Assembly (NCBI GenBank): GCA_023416455.1
Contig: JAEZHQ010000242.1
Location: forward strand, 1-6,975
DNA from: Pseudomonadota bacterium
GTDB taxonomy: Bacteria; Pseudomonadota; Alphaproteobacteria; Azospirillales; Azospirillaceae
DNA: 6,975 nucleotides
Reading direction: 5' to 3'
The notes under the pieces are model-generated. The model saw only the letters and a program-made list of their open reading frames with translations. It was not told the DNA's origin and did not search any database. Positions 1-6,620 of the stretch are shown here, piece after piece. How positions within the stretch are numbered: position 1 is the first letter of the stretch; every line of letters starts with the position of its first letter. The position numbers were made by a program, and so were the translations under genes.

Positions 1-402
1 GTTGGTGGCGAGCAGGGCGTCGTCGCCGACGATGCCCTCCAGCGCGGCGAACAGGCCGCGCTTGACGGCGAGGTCCTCGACCACCGCCTCGATCACCAGC
101 CCGGCCCCGGCCAGCCCGGCCGGCTCGACGGCGGTGGCGATCCGCCCGAGGATGGCGGCGCGTTGCTCCGCATCCATCCGCCCCTTGGCGACGGCCCCTT
201 GCAGGCCGTCCGCGATGGCCGCCACGCCGCGCTCAGCTGCCCCCGGCGCCCGGTCGAACAGCACCACCGCATGGCCCGCGGCGGCGGCGACCTGGGCGAT
301 GCCCGCGCCCATGGTGCCCGCCCCGACGACGGCGACCATCGTCTCCTTCGGCAGGGCGCCAGCCGCCCCGCCGCTCTGCGTTCCGTCCAAGTCCGTCTCC
401 AT
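1..402 (-). CDS. 3-hydroxyacyl-CoA dehydrogenase, N-terminal part (gene runs off the left end)
   Basis: Predicted to oxidise an L-3-hydroxyacyl-CoA to the 3-oxoacyl-CoA with NAD+ in the cytoplasm. Only the first 134 codons are visible. They form the start of a Rossmann fold: the dinucleotide loop GAGTMGAG at residues 27-34, an acidic residue (D50) ending the second strand as expected for NAD+ rather than NADP+, and the family motif VIEAVVEDLAVK at 103-114. This matches the PaaH/Hbd/FadB-like family; the C-terminal domain and catalytic His/Glu pair lie outside the window, so the subfamily is open. The gene follows the acyl-CoA synthetase alpha subunit after 35 nt and is probably co-transcribed with it. 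The start is uncertain. ATG at 402 has no clear ribosome site, but the 20 codons after it are mostly G/C at the third position, as in coding sequence. ATG at 339 follows AAGGAG and puts the nucleotide loop at the very N-terminus, as is typical of the family. Confidence 0.88.
   Translation of the reverse strand, partial: METDLDGTQSGGAAGALPKETMVAVVGAGTMGAGIAQVAAAAGHAVVLFDRAPGAAERGVAAIADGLQGAVAKGRMDAEQRAAILGRIATAVEPAGLAGAGLVIEAVVEDLAVKRGLFAALEGIVGDDALLATN
343..348 (-). promoter_or_regulatory. Shine-Dalgarno-like AAGGAG that would favour the shorter dehydrogenase start
   Basis: AAGGAG lies 3 nt before an in-frame ATG at 339-337 inside the predicted dehydrogenase reading frame. It is the best match to a ribosome site near this gene, whereas the upstream ATG at 402 has none. 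The spacing is shorter than usual and the motif may be chance, since it encodes Lys-Glu in the longer version. If used, the protein loses 21 residues of polar, Gly/Ala-rich sequence and begins MVAVVGAGTMG. Confidence 0.3.
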
Positions 403-437
403 GTCCGGGGAAGGGGGTGATGCGGACGGCGGTGCCA

Positions 438-1895
438 TCAGGCGCCATCGGCCGCGGCGGCGCGGAAGGCTTCGACCCGGCGCAGGCCGGCCAGGGCCAC
501 CGCCGCCGGCGCCAGCTCGTCGAAGATGGGGATGCCGGCGGCCACGGCGCGCGCGCGGTAGGCGCGCTTGCGCTCCTCCACGTCGGGCTCGCCGTCGGAG
601 CGCAGCACCAGGACGAGGTGCGGCGCGAAGCCGCCGGCCTTGGCGCGGAGCGCGGCCTCGACCAGGTTGCCCAGCATGTCGACGTGCTTGAAGCTCAGCA
701 CCACCGTCATGTTGATGTGCACGACCAGCGCGTCGAGCGCGCCGCCGCTGTTGCCGAGCACGTCGAGGATGCGGGGGAACAGCCGGCCCTCGTCCTTCTG
801 GAGCGCGCCGGCCGGCGTGTCGATGGGGTTGCGCACGCTGGAGCCGGCGGGCAGTTCCAGCGCGGCCAGCGCCGCCGCCGTGGCGTCGGGCAGGCGCGGC
901 ACGTCGAAGCCGGCGCGGCTGAAGGCGTCGCTGCCCAGCACGCTGGTGCCTCCGCCGTTGCCGAACAGGACGACCCGCCGGGTCGGCGCCGCCGCCGGGG
1001 TCAGGCATTGGAAGACCAGCAGGCTGTCGAGGAAGGCGTCGAGCGTGTCGACCAGCACCGCCCCCGTCTGCCGCGCCAGCGCGGTCCAGGCGTGATCGCT
1101 GCCCACCAGCGACCCGGTGTGGGAGGCGGCGGCGGCGCGGCCCTGCTCGGTGCGCCCGCCCTTCAGGATGACCACCGGCTTGCGGCTGTTGGCCCGCAGC
1201 GTCTCGAACAGGCGGCGGCCGTCCTTCACGCCCTCCACATAGAGGCCGATGACGTCGGTGTCGTCGCTCTCCGCGAAATACTGGACGATCTCCGCGGCGC
1301 TCACGTCGGCGCAGTTGCCCACCGTGACGAGGCCGCTGAAGCGCAGCCCGCGGCTGCGCCCCCGGCGCAGGATGTCGATGCCGAGCCCGCCGCTCTGGCA
1401 GACGACGCCGATGCGGCCGGGCTCGGGGCCGGTCCGTTCGGTGAAGGTGACCCGGGCGCCCGGCGAGTGGACGCCCAGGCAGTTGGGGCCGACGACGCGG
1501 ATCCCGGCCTCGCGCGCCGCGGCGACCAGGGCCTCCTCCATGGCCTGGCCGCCGTCCACCTCGCCGAAGCCGCTCGACATCACCTGGGCGACGCGCAGCT
1601 TGCCGCGGGCGCCGGCCAGGACACCCGGAACGGCGGCGGCGGCGACGGCGACGTAGGCGTAGTCCACGGGCTCGTCGAGATCGGCGAGGGAGCGGACGGC
1701 GGGCAGATCCTCGATGCGCTCCGCCGAGGGATGGACCGGCAGGATCCGCCCCTCGTAGCCGTAGGCTTTGAGATGGCGGATGAAGCGGTTGCCGCCCGAC
1801 ACGGTGGAGGCCGAGGCGCCGATGACGGCGATCGAGCGGGGGTGGAACAGCGGGCGGAAGGTCTCCAGAGCGGAGCTGGTCGGGGCGGTGGTCAT
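438..1895 (-). CDS. Acyl-CoA synthetase (ADP/NDP-forming), alpha (CoA-binding) subunit
   Basis: Alpha half of an ADP-forming acetyl/acyl-CoA synthetase of the succinyl-CoA synthetase superfamily; it binds CoA and carries the phosphohistidine that relays phosphate between the acyl group and ADP. About 485 residues, near the usual length for a stand-alone alpha subunit. Visible parts: a CoA-binding Rossmann domain opening LFHPRSIAVIGAS (about 17-29), VVGPNCLGV (about 135-143), the second ligase domain from GRIGVVCQSGGLGIDI (about 161-176), and ASHTGSLVGSD at about 258-268. The His of that motif (about residue 260) is the family's predicted phosphorylated histidine. The start is ATG at 1895, whose A is the last base of the beta subunit's TGA stop; an in-frame GTG directly before it (1898) would add one residue. 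AGGGA lies 7-8 nt upstream. The overlap implies translational coupling and equal production with the beta subunit. The acid substrate cannot be read from sequence. Confidence 0.9.
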   Translation of the reverse strand: MTTAPTSSALETFRPLFHPRSIAVIGASASTVSGGNRFIRHLKAYGYEGRILPVHPSAERIEDLPAVRSLADLDEPVDYAYVAVAAAAVPGVLAGARGKLRVAQVMSSGFGEVDGGQAMEEALVAAAREAGIRVVGPNCLGVHSPGARVTFTERTGPEPGRIGVVCQSGGLGIDILRRGRSRGLRFSGLVTVGNCADVSAAEIVQYFAESDDTDVIGLYVEGVKDGRRLFETLRANSRKPVVILKGGRTEQGRAAAASHTGSLVGSDHAWTALARQTGAVLVDTLDAFLDSLLVFQCLTPAAAPTRRVVLFGNGGGTSVLGSDAFSRAGFDVPRLPDATAAALAALELPAGSSVRNPIDTPAGALQKDEGRLFPRILDVLGNSGGALDALVVHINMTVVLSFKHVDMLGNLVEAALRAKAGGFAPHLVLVLRSDGEPDVEERKRAYRARAVAAGIPIFDELAPAAVALAGLRRVEAFRAAAADGA

Positions 1896-2617
1896 CACGC
1901 TTTCCCTGAATCGTCGGCCGGCCGCAGGATGAAGCGGGCATCCGCGGCGAACGCCCCCTGCGGCGTGGCGATGAGCGGATTGATGTCGAGTTCGGACAGC
2001 GCGCCGGCGTGGTGCATCAGCAGCCCGTCCGGGCCGCCGATCCGCATCAGCGCGTCCACCACCGCCGCCATGTCCACCGGCGGCCGGCCGCGCGCGCCGC
2101 GCAGGAGGGGGGCGCCCTGAAGCTCCTCCAGCATCTCCGCGGCGTCGCGCCGGGTGATCGGGCAGATTCGGAAGGCGACGTCCTTCATCACCTCGATGAA
2201 GATCCCGCCGAGCCCGGCCATCACCATCGGGCCGAACTGCGGGTCGTTCAGCCCGCCGACGACGAGTTCCACCCCCGGCGGCACCATCTCCTCCAGCAGC
2301 CAGGCGTCGGCCGCCAGCCCCCGGTCGGCGAGGGCCGCGGCCATGGCCTCCTGCGCGGCCACCGCCTCGTCGGCGTCGCGCAGCCCCAGCCGGACGCCGC
2401 CGACGTCGCTTTTGTGCAGGATGGTGGCGGAGACGATCTTGAGGGCGAAGGGCGGCGTCAGCGCCGCCGCCGCCTCCCGAAGTTCGGCCGCGTCGCTGAC
2501 GGTCCGGTTGCGCGGTACGGCGATCCCGTAGGACGCCAGGATGTCCTTGCCGGCCGCCTCGTCGAGGGAGCCGGCGCCGGCCGCGAGGGCGCGGCCGATC
2601 CGTTGATGCACTGTCAT
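1895..2617 (-). CDS. Acyl-CoA synthetase (ADP/NDP-forming), beta (ATP-grasp) subunit
   Basis: Beta half of the ADP-forming acyl-CoA synthetase; the ATP-grasp fold binds nucleotide and Mg2+ and exchanges phosphate with the alpha-subunit histidine. It is 240 residues and almost entirely one ATP-grasp_5 domain. Visible motifs: ALKIVS with nucleotide-binding K60, ILHKSDVGGV at 67-75 with H68 (the position of the second conserved histidine of these enzymes), AGLGGIFIEV at 134-143, and the metal-binding stretch ELDINPL at 209-215. The frame stays open upstream to 2929, inside the biotin carboxylase gene, but that extension is low-complexity shadow sequence. ATG at 2617 gives a normal family N-terminus (MTVHQRIGRALAAG) and has a weak AGGGG just upstream. 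It lies 37 nt after the biotin carboxylase stop and overlaps the alpha gene by one base. In many bacteria the two subunits are fused; here they are separate and in the order beta-alpha. Confidence 0.9.
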   Translation of the reverse strand: MTVHQRIGRALAAGAGSLDEAAGKDILASYGIAVPRNRTVSDAAELREAAAALTPPFALKIVSATILHKSDVGGVRLGLRDADEAVAAQEAMAAALADRGLAADAWLLEEMVPPGVELVVGGLNDPQFGPMVMAGLGGIFIEVMKDVAFRICPITRRDAAEMLEELQGAPLLRGARGRPPVDMAAVVDALMRIGGPDGLLMHHAGALSELDINPLIATPQGAFAADARFILRPADDSGKA

Positions 2618-2654
2618 GCCCCTGTTCCGGTGCTCGGGTGACGAAGATCGCGGA

Positions 2655-4025
2655 TCACAGCATGTGCTGCATGGGATGGCCGGCCCACATCGTCTCGCGG
2701 ACGTAGCGGGTGTGGACCTGCCCGGCCAGGAAGGCGTCGTCGGACAGCAGCCGCTGGTGGAAGGCGACGGTGGTCGGCACCCCCTCCACCCGGGTTTCCG
2801 CCAGCGCCCGTTGCATGCGCTGGATGGCTTCCTCGCGGGTGCGGCCCCAGGTGACGATCTTGGCCAGCAGGCTGTCGTAGTAGGGCGGCAGGGCGTAGCC
2901 GGGATAGGCGTGGCTGTCGACGCGCACACCCGGTCCGGAGGGCAGGTGGAGATCCTTCAGCACGCCCGGCTTCGGCAGGAATCCCTTGTTCGGATCCTCG
3001 GCGTTGATCCGGCATTCGATGGCGTGGCCGGTGACGCGGACATCGTCCTGATCGACCGGCAGGACACCGGTGTCGGCGACGATGATCTGGAGCTTGACGA
3101 GGTCGAGGCCGGTCACCGCCTCCGTCACCGGATGCTCGACCTGGATGCGGGTGTTCATCTCGATGAAGTAGAAGGTCTCGCTGTCGAGATCGACGATGAA
3201 CTCCAGCGTGCCGGCGCTGCGGTAGCGCACATGGCGGGCAAGCGCGCAGGCCGCCTCGGTGATGCGCTGGCGCAGCGCGGCGGAGATGCCGGGGGAGGGG
3301 CTCTCCTCCAGAAGCTTCTGGTGGCGGCGCTGGACGCTGCATTCGCGCTCGCCCATGTGGACCACGCGCTCGCCGTCGCCCATCACCTGCACCTCGACGT
3401 GGCGGACGCGCGGCAGGTACTTCTCGATGTAGACGGCGCCGTTGCCGAAGGAGGCGGCGGCCTCCGCCGAGGCCCGCTCCAGCGTGTCGCGCAGCGCCGC
3501 CTCGTCGGAGACGACCCGCATGCCGCGGCCGCCGCCGCCGGCCGCCGCCTTGATCAGGACCGGATAGCCCACCTCGGCGGCGATGACGGCCGCCTCGGCG
3601 GCGTCGGACACCGGGTCCGGCGAGCCCGGCGACACCGGCACGCCCGCCTCGATGGCGATGCGCCGCGCCGCCGCCTTGTCGCCCATGGCGTCGATCACCG
3701 CCGGGTCCGGCCCGATGAAGGTCAGCCCGCGTTCGGCGCAGCTCCGCGCGAAGCCGGCGTTCTCCGACAGGAAGCCGTAGCCGGGATGGATGGCGTCGCA
3801 GCCGGTCTGGACGGCGGCGTCGATCAGCGCCCGCACGTCGAGATAGCTTTCCGTCGCCGCCGGCCCGCCGATGCACACCGCGGCATCGGCCAGCCGGACG
3901 GGAAGCGAGTCCTGATCGGCCGAGGAATGGGCCTGGACCGCTTCGATGCCGAGGTCGCGGCAGGCGCGGATGATGCGCAGCGCGATCTCGCCCCGGTTCG
4001 CCACCAGGATTCGACGAATGGTCAT
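2655..4025 (-). CDS. Biotin carboxylase (AccC-like subunit of a biotin-dependent carboxylase)
   Basis: Carboxylates the biotin on a carrier protein using ATP and bicarbonate; cytoplasmic. 456 residues, close to stand-alone AccC (about 450), with no fused carrier or carboxyltransferase domain. In order: N-terminal domain ILVANRGEIALRIIRA (6-21) and HPGYGFLSEN (80-89); ATP-grasp with K117, K159, the glycine loop GGGGRGMRV (163-171), H209 and ECSVQRRHQKLLEESP (228-243); and catalytic EMNTRIQVEHPVTE (289-302), holding the Mg-binding E275/E289 pair and R293, Q295, V296 and E297. All expected residues look intact. ATG at 4025 has AAGGGGA 5 nt upstream and gives the usual MTIRRILVANRGEIA. The nearest carrier protein gene is in this window (6617-6975) and the nearest carboxyltransferase is the 2-oxoacid type (5115-6620), so it probably serves that pair. 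It could also be a second acetyl-CoA carboxylase AccC, but accA/accD are absent here. Confidence 0.95.
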   Translation of the reverse strand: MTIRRILVANRGEIALRIIRACRDLGIEAVQAHSSADQDSLPVRLADAAVCIGGPAATESYLDVRALIDAAVQTGCDAIHPGYGFLSENAGFARSCAERGLTFIGPDPAVIDAMGDKAAARRIAIEAGVPVSPGSPDPVSDAAEAAVIAAEVGYPVLIKAAAGGGGRGMRVVSDEAALRDTLERASAEAAASFGNGAVYIEKYLPRVRHVEVQVMGDGERVVHMGERECSVQRRHQKLLEESPSPGISAALRQRITEAACALARHVRYRSAGTLEFIVDLDSETFYFIEMNTRIQVEHPVTEAVTGLDLVKLQIIVADTGVLPVDQDDVRVTGHAIECRINAEDPNKGFLPKPGVLKDLHLPSGPGVRVDSHAYPGYALPPYYDSLLAKIVTWGRTREEAIQRMQRALAETRVEGVPTTVAFHQRLLSDDAFLAGQVHTRYVRETMWAGHPMQHML

Positions 4026-4051
4026 GCGTTTCCCCTTCTGGTTCGGTTGCC

Positions 4052-4103
4052 CGGGGCCGGCGGGCGGAGCGGGCGTGCCGAAAGGCCGCCGGGCCGGTCC
4101 CCG
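4052..4103 (-). repeat. GC-rich inverted repeat in the leader of the biotin carboxylase gene
   Basis: In transcript sense, CGGGG-A-CCGGC (4103-4094) can pair with GCCGG-CCCCG (4061-4052), giving about ten base pairs with one bulged A around a loop of about 30 nt. The loop contains a further small GCC-TTTC-GGC hairpin. It lies between the AT-rich palindrome and the ribosome site of the biotin carboxylase gene. No run of T follows, so it does not look like a terminator. In sequence this rich in G and C such a dyad can arise by chance. Confidence 0.3.
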
Positions 4104-4107
4104 AGTT

Positions 4108-4128
4108 ACATCTATATCATATATATGT
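4108..4128. promoter_or_regulatory. AT-rich 21-bp palindrome: likely GntR operator and promoter of the biotin carboxylase operon
   Basis: Left arm ACATCTATAT, centre C at 4118, right arm ATATATATGT. Nine of the ten symmetric base pairs match; the only mismatch is 4112/4124. It is an island of A and T in a region otherwise nearly all G and C, 40 nt after the GntR stop and about 80 nt before the biotin carboxylase start. On the minus strand it contains TATGAT (4121-4116), five of six matches to a sigma-70 -10 box, though I see no good -35 box. A dimeric GntR/UTRA protein is encoded immediately beside it and such proteins bind short palindromes, so I infer an operator overlapping the promoter. 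The palindrome is seen directly; its role is inferred. Confidence 0.6.
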
Positions 4129-4167
4129 TTATGCGGACACTCGACGGCCCGCGCGCGGCGGCGGCCG

Positions 4168-4980
4168 TCAGTTCTCTTCGGAGGTCAGGGCGTTGTGGTA
4201 CTCGTAGCGGTCGGTGAGCAGGAGCGAGCGGCGGTATTCCACCGGCCGGTCCTCGAAGGTCAGGGCGACGCGGTCGGCCCGCAGCAGCGGCGTGCTCAGC
4301 GCGACCCCCAGCAGCTTGGCCGAGACGGGATCGGCGGGAACCGCGCCCAGCCGGTCGAACGCCTTGATCACGCTGACGTTGAAGCGGCTCTGGTAGAGGC
4401 CGTAGACGGTGGTGTCGCGGGCGACGAAGTCGGCCTCGGTCAGCCCCGGGAACATCGCCTGCGGGATCCGGATGTCGTCGATGATCACCGGCTCGCCGCC
4501 CAGCAGCAGGAGGTTGCGGATGTGGATGATCCCGGCCCCCGGCGCCAGGGCCAGCTGGGCCGCCGTCTCCGTGTCCGCCGGGCCTTTCCGGAAGCTGAGC
4601 GTCTGGACGATGGGGACCTCGCGGGTCCCGTCCTTGCGGACGATGTGCCAGAAGTAGTTCAGCATCCGCTCCGGGCTGAGGGTGGCGAGGAAGGTCCCGC
4701 GCCCCTGCTGGCGGATGAGCACGCGCTCGGCCACCAGCTCGTCGATGGCCTTGCGGATGGTGCCGACGCTGACGCCGAACCGTTCGGAGAGCTGCTTCTC
4801 CGTCGGGATGGCGTCGCCGCCGCCGATCTCGCCCGCGCTCAGGATCCGCGTGATCGCGAGCTTCACCTCCTTGTAGAGGGGACGGCTGCCGTCGGTGCTG
4901 ATGATCACCGCGCGCCGCGCGCGGCGGCCGGGGCGCCGGACGGGCCGCTCCTCGATGTCCGGGGGTGGCTGGGAGGTCAT
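4168..4980 (-). CDS. GntR-family transcriptional regulator with UTRA domain (HutC type)
   Basis: DNA-binding regulator, 270 residues, slightly longer than the family's usual 240-250 because of an Arg/Pro-rich N-terminal tail (about 1-33). The winged helix-turn-helix spans about 34-99, with the family signature LYKEVKLAITRILSAGEI, IPTEKQLSERFGVSVGTIRKAIDELV (58-83) and RQQGRGTFLA (90-99). The rest (about 115-262) is a UTRA effector-binding domain, including the YGLYQSRFNVSV segment and a RADRVALTFEDRPVEYRRSL-type strand pair. The effector is probably a carboxylate or CoA-ester intermediate of the pathway, but sequence does not fix it. The gene sits between the carboxyltransferase and biotin carboxylase genes in the same direction, with gaps of 134 and 142 nt. 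The AT-rich palindrome after its stop is the obvious operator candidate. The frame remains open far upstream, but ATG at 4980 is chosen because the sequence before it is low-complexity and overlaps the neighbouring gene; its ribosome site is weak. Confidence 0.93.
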   Translation of the reverse strand: MTSQPPPDIEERPVRRPGRRARRAVIISTDGSRPLYKEVKLAITRILSAGEIGGGDAIPTEKQLSERFGVSVGTIRKAIDELVAERVLIRQQGRGTFLATLSPERMLNYFWHIVRKDGTREVPIVQTLSFRKGPADTETAAQLALAPGAGIIHIRNLLLLGGEPVIIDDIRIPQAMFPGLTEADFVARDTTVYGLYQSRFNVSVIKAFDRLGAVPADPVSAKLLGVALSTPLLRADRVALTFEDRPVEYRRSLLLTDRYEYHNALTSEEN

Positions 4981-5049
4981 CGCTGTCCATTCCGTTGGAA
5001 GGCCGGGCGGCCGCCGCGGCGTCGGCGGCTCCGCGTCCGCCGCGCCCGC

Positions 5050-5055
5050 AGCATA
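5050..5055 (-). promoter_or_regulatory. Weak -10-like hexamer upstream of the GntR regulator
   Basis: The 134-nt gap 4981-5114 between the carboxyltransferase stop and the regulator start is otherwise GC-rich and featureless. TATGCT on the minus strand (four of six matches to TATAAT) is the only promoter-like element I see, about 70 nt before the regulator ATG. No recognisable -35 box stands 16-18 nt upstream, and neither a terminator nor a copy of the AT-rich palindrome is present. The regulator may have its own weak promoter or simply be read from the carboxylase operon. Confidence 0.2.
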
Positions 5056-5114
5056 GCGCGGCTGCGCCACACTGGGGAGGGCGTGCGGGCGTCGTCGTGC
5101 CGCCGCGGCCGGCG

Positions 5115-6620
5115 TCAGCCATGGCGCGTGACGCTGAGGCGCGTCGCCCCCTTGCGGACCTGGAACTGCCGGACCGCCGGCCGTTCCAGCAGGGCGCTCA
5201 GCAGCCGCTCGACGGGCGGGCGCAGGGCAGGGCCGGTGCGCAGCGGGCCGGCCGCCACCATCTCGTCGACCTCGTTGCCGGCGAACATGAAGCGCAGCAG
5301 GCGCTCGTCGTCGCTGGCGTTCGGGTACTTGCGCCGCAGCTCGGGCAGGGCCGGCGGCCGGGGTTCCGGCTTCAGCGGGATCCGCGGCGAGCCGTTGGCG
5401 ACGATGCGGTCGAGCGCGTCGGGGTCGATCGGCGCCAGCAGCCGCCCGAAGTGACCCAGCGCGTACATCTTCACCTCGTCCGGGACGACCCGGTAGCGCT
5501 CGCCGTGGACCACGTTCAGCATCGCCTGCACGCCCATGATCTGGGCGAAGGGCGTCACCATGATCGGCCAGGCCAGCTCCTCGCGGACGCGGGCGATCTC
5601 GTGCAGGATCTCGTCGAAGCGGTGCTCCAGCCCGGCCTGCTGGAGCTGGAAGCGCCAGTTGGCGAGCATGCCGCCGGGCATCTGGTGGCGGTAGTGGAAG
5701 GAATCGTATTCCATCGGCCGGCCGACCGGGAATCCCTCCTGGGCGGCCAGCTCCTCCAGGTAGGCGCTGATTCCCTCGACCTCGCCGCGGTCCACCGTCG
5801 TCCGCCATCCCGCGAGGTCGAGGTTGCGCAGCGTCCCCTGAACCGCCGGCTGGGCGGGGCCGCCGGCCAGCGGGGCGATGGCGGTGTGGAGCTGGTCGAC
5901 GCCCAGCCGGGCGCCCTCCAGATAGACCAGCGGGGCGAGGCCGGTGTTGCAGTGGCTGTGCAGCTCCAGCGGGCGCGACCCCATGACGGCCTTCAGCGCC
6001 GGGACCAGCGTGCGGATGCGGTCCGGCGTGAGCAGCGCGCCGGAATCCTTGATCATGATGGCGTCGATGTCGGCCTTCTCGATCAGCTCCCGGGCGGTGC
6101 GGGCGTAGAGTTCGTCGGTGTGCAGCGGGCTCTCGCAGAAGACCAGCGCGCCCACCGCCCACATGCCCATCTGCTTCGCCTTGCGCAGGCTGAGCACCAT
6201 GTTGTCGATGTCGAACAGGGCGTCGAGCGTGCCGACGACGCTGAAGCCGTTGGCGCACAGCCGCTCGATCCACAGCTCCACGATGTCGTCGGGAACCAGG
6301 CTGAAGCCGAGCAGGCTCTTGCTGCGGCAGTAGCCGCGCAGCGGCGTCCGCTGGAACCGCGACCGGAAGAAGCGGGCCTTCTCCCAGGGATCCTCCTTCA
6401 GGTAGCGGACGCAGACGTCGAACTGCACCGGCGCCATGAAGTCGATCATGGAGAAGTTCGCCCGCTCCATGGCGTCGGCGATGGGCAGCATCATCCCCGC
6501 CGTCATGCGGGTGGTCCACAGGCACTGCTGGGCGTCGCGCAGCGTGGTGTCGACGATCTGCACCTCCGCCGGGTCGCGGGCGGCCGGGCGGAGGGGCTCG
6601 AAGCCGGCGGCGGCGGTCAT
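5115..6620 (-). CDS. Biotin-dependent carboxyltransferase, HMGL-like TIM barrel (pyruvate carboxylase CT / transcarboxylase 5S family), unusual substrate motif
   Basis: Expected to move a carboxyl group between carboxybiotin and an organic acid. 501 residues, the length of stand-alone 5S/PycB-type subunits. The TIM barrel opens IVDTTLRDAQQCLWTTRM (22-39). Compared with characterised pyruvate carboxylases, the metal ligands are D29, H221 and H223 (HSHCNTG) with carbamylated-lysine candidate K191 (IKDSGALLTP); R28, Q32 and R95 match pyruvate-contacting residues and T356 (VTPFAQ) the catalytic threonine. HQMPGGMLANWRFQLQQAG (312-330) and MLNVVHGERY (367-376) are also family hallmarks. Odd: the usual GGATFD motif is APVQFD (63-68). 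The tail after about 430 resembles the family's C-terminal region, and no biotin domain is fused. ATG at 6620 overlaps the carrier gene's stop as ATGA. The fold and family are clear. The substrate is not; a changed 2-oxoacid or an acyl derivative is inferred. Plain pyruvate carboxylase or oxaloacetate decarboxylase activity is possible but less likely. Confidence 0.9.
   Translation of the reverse strand: MTAAAGFEPLRPAARDPAEVQIVDTTLRDAQQCLWTTRMTAGMMLPIADAMERANFSMIDFMAPVQFDVCVRYLKEDPWEKARFFRSRFQRTPLRGYCRSKSLLGFSLVPDDIVELWIERLCANGFSVVGTLDALFDIDNMVLSLRKAKQMGMWAVGALVFCESPLHTDELYARTARELIEKADIDAIMIKDSGALLTPDRIRTLVPALKAVMGSRPLELHSHCNTGLAPLVYLEGARLGVDQLHTAIAPLAGGPAQPAVQGTLRNLDLAGWRTTVDRGEVEGISAYLEELAAQEGFPVGRPMEYDSFHYRHQMPGGMLANWRFQLQQAGLEHRFDEILHEIARVREELAWPIMVTPFAQIMGVQAMLNVVHGERYRVVPDEVKMYALGHFGRLLAPIDPDALDRIVANGSPRIPLKPEPRPPALPELRRKYPNASDDERLLRFMFAGNEVDEMVAAGPLRTGPALRPPVERLLSALLERPAVRQFQVRKGATRLSVTRHG

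Noticed and set aside
417..2120. 567-codon open frame on the plus strand
   Set aside because: It is a shadow of the two acyl-CoA synthetase genes: its product is low-complexity (Ala, Arg, Gly, His, Asp rich) with no recognisable domain, while the minus-strand proteins have intact family motifs throughout.
2614..3876. 420-codon minus-strand frame inside biotin carboxylase
   Set aside because: Alternative frame of the same DNA with an Arg/Gly-rich product; the overlapping frame encodes the real enzyme.
4145..4167. Possible terminator stem after the GntR stop (CGGCC pairing with GGCCG)
   Set aside because: Only five pairs with a loop of about 13 nt and no T-run; expected by chance in such GC-rich sequence.
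2616..4217. 533-codon plus-strand open frame opposite biotin carboxylase
   Set aside because: Shadow frame in GC-rich DNA. The translation is compositionally biased and has no family motifs, and the opposite strand encodes a complete biotin carboxylase.
3946..5454. 502-codon plus-strand open frame
   Set aside because: It runs across the GntR gene, two intergenic gaps and part of the carboxyltransferase, with low-complexity sequence and no domain.
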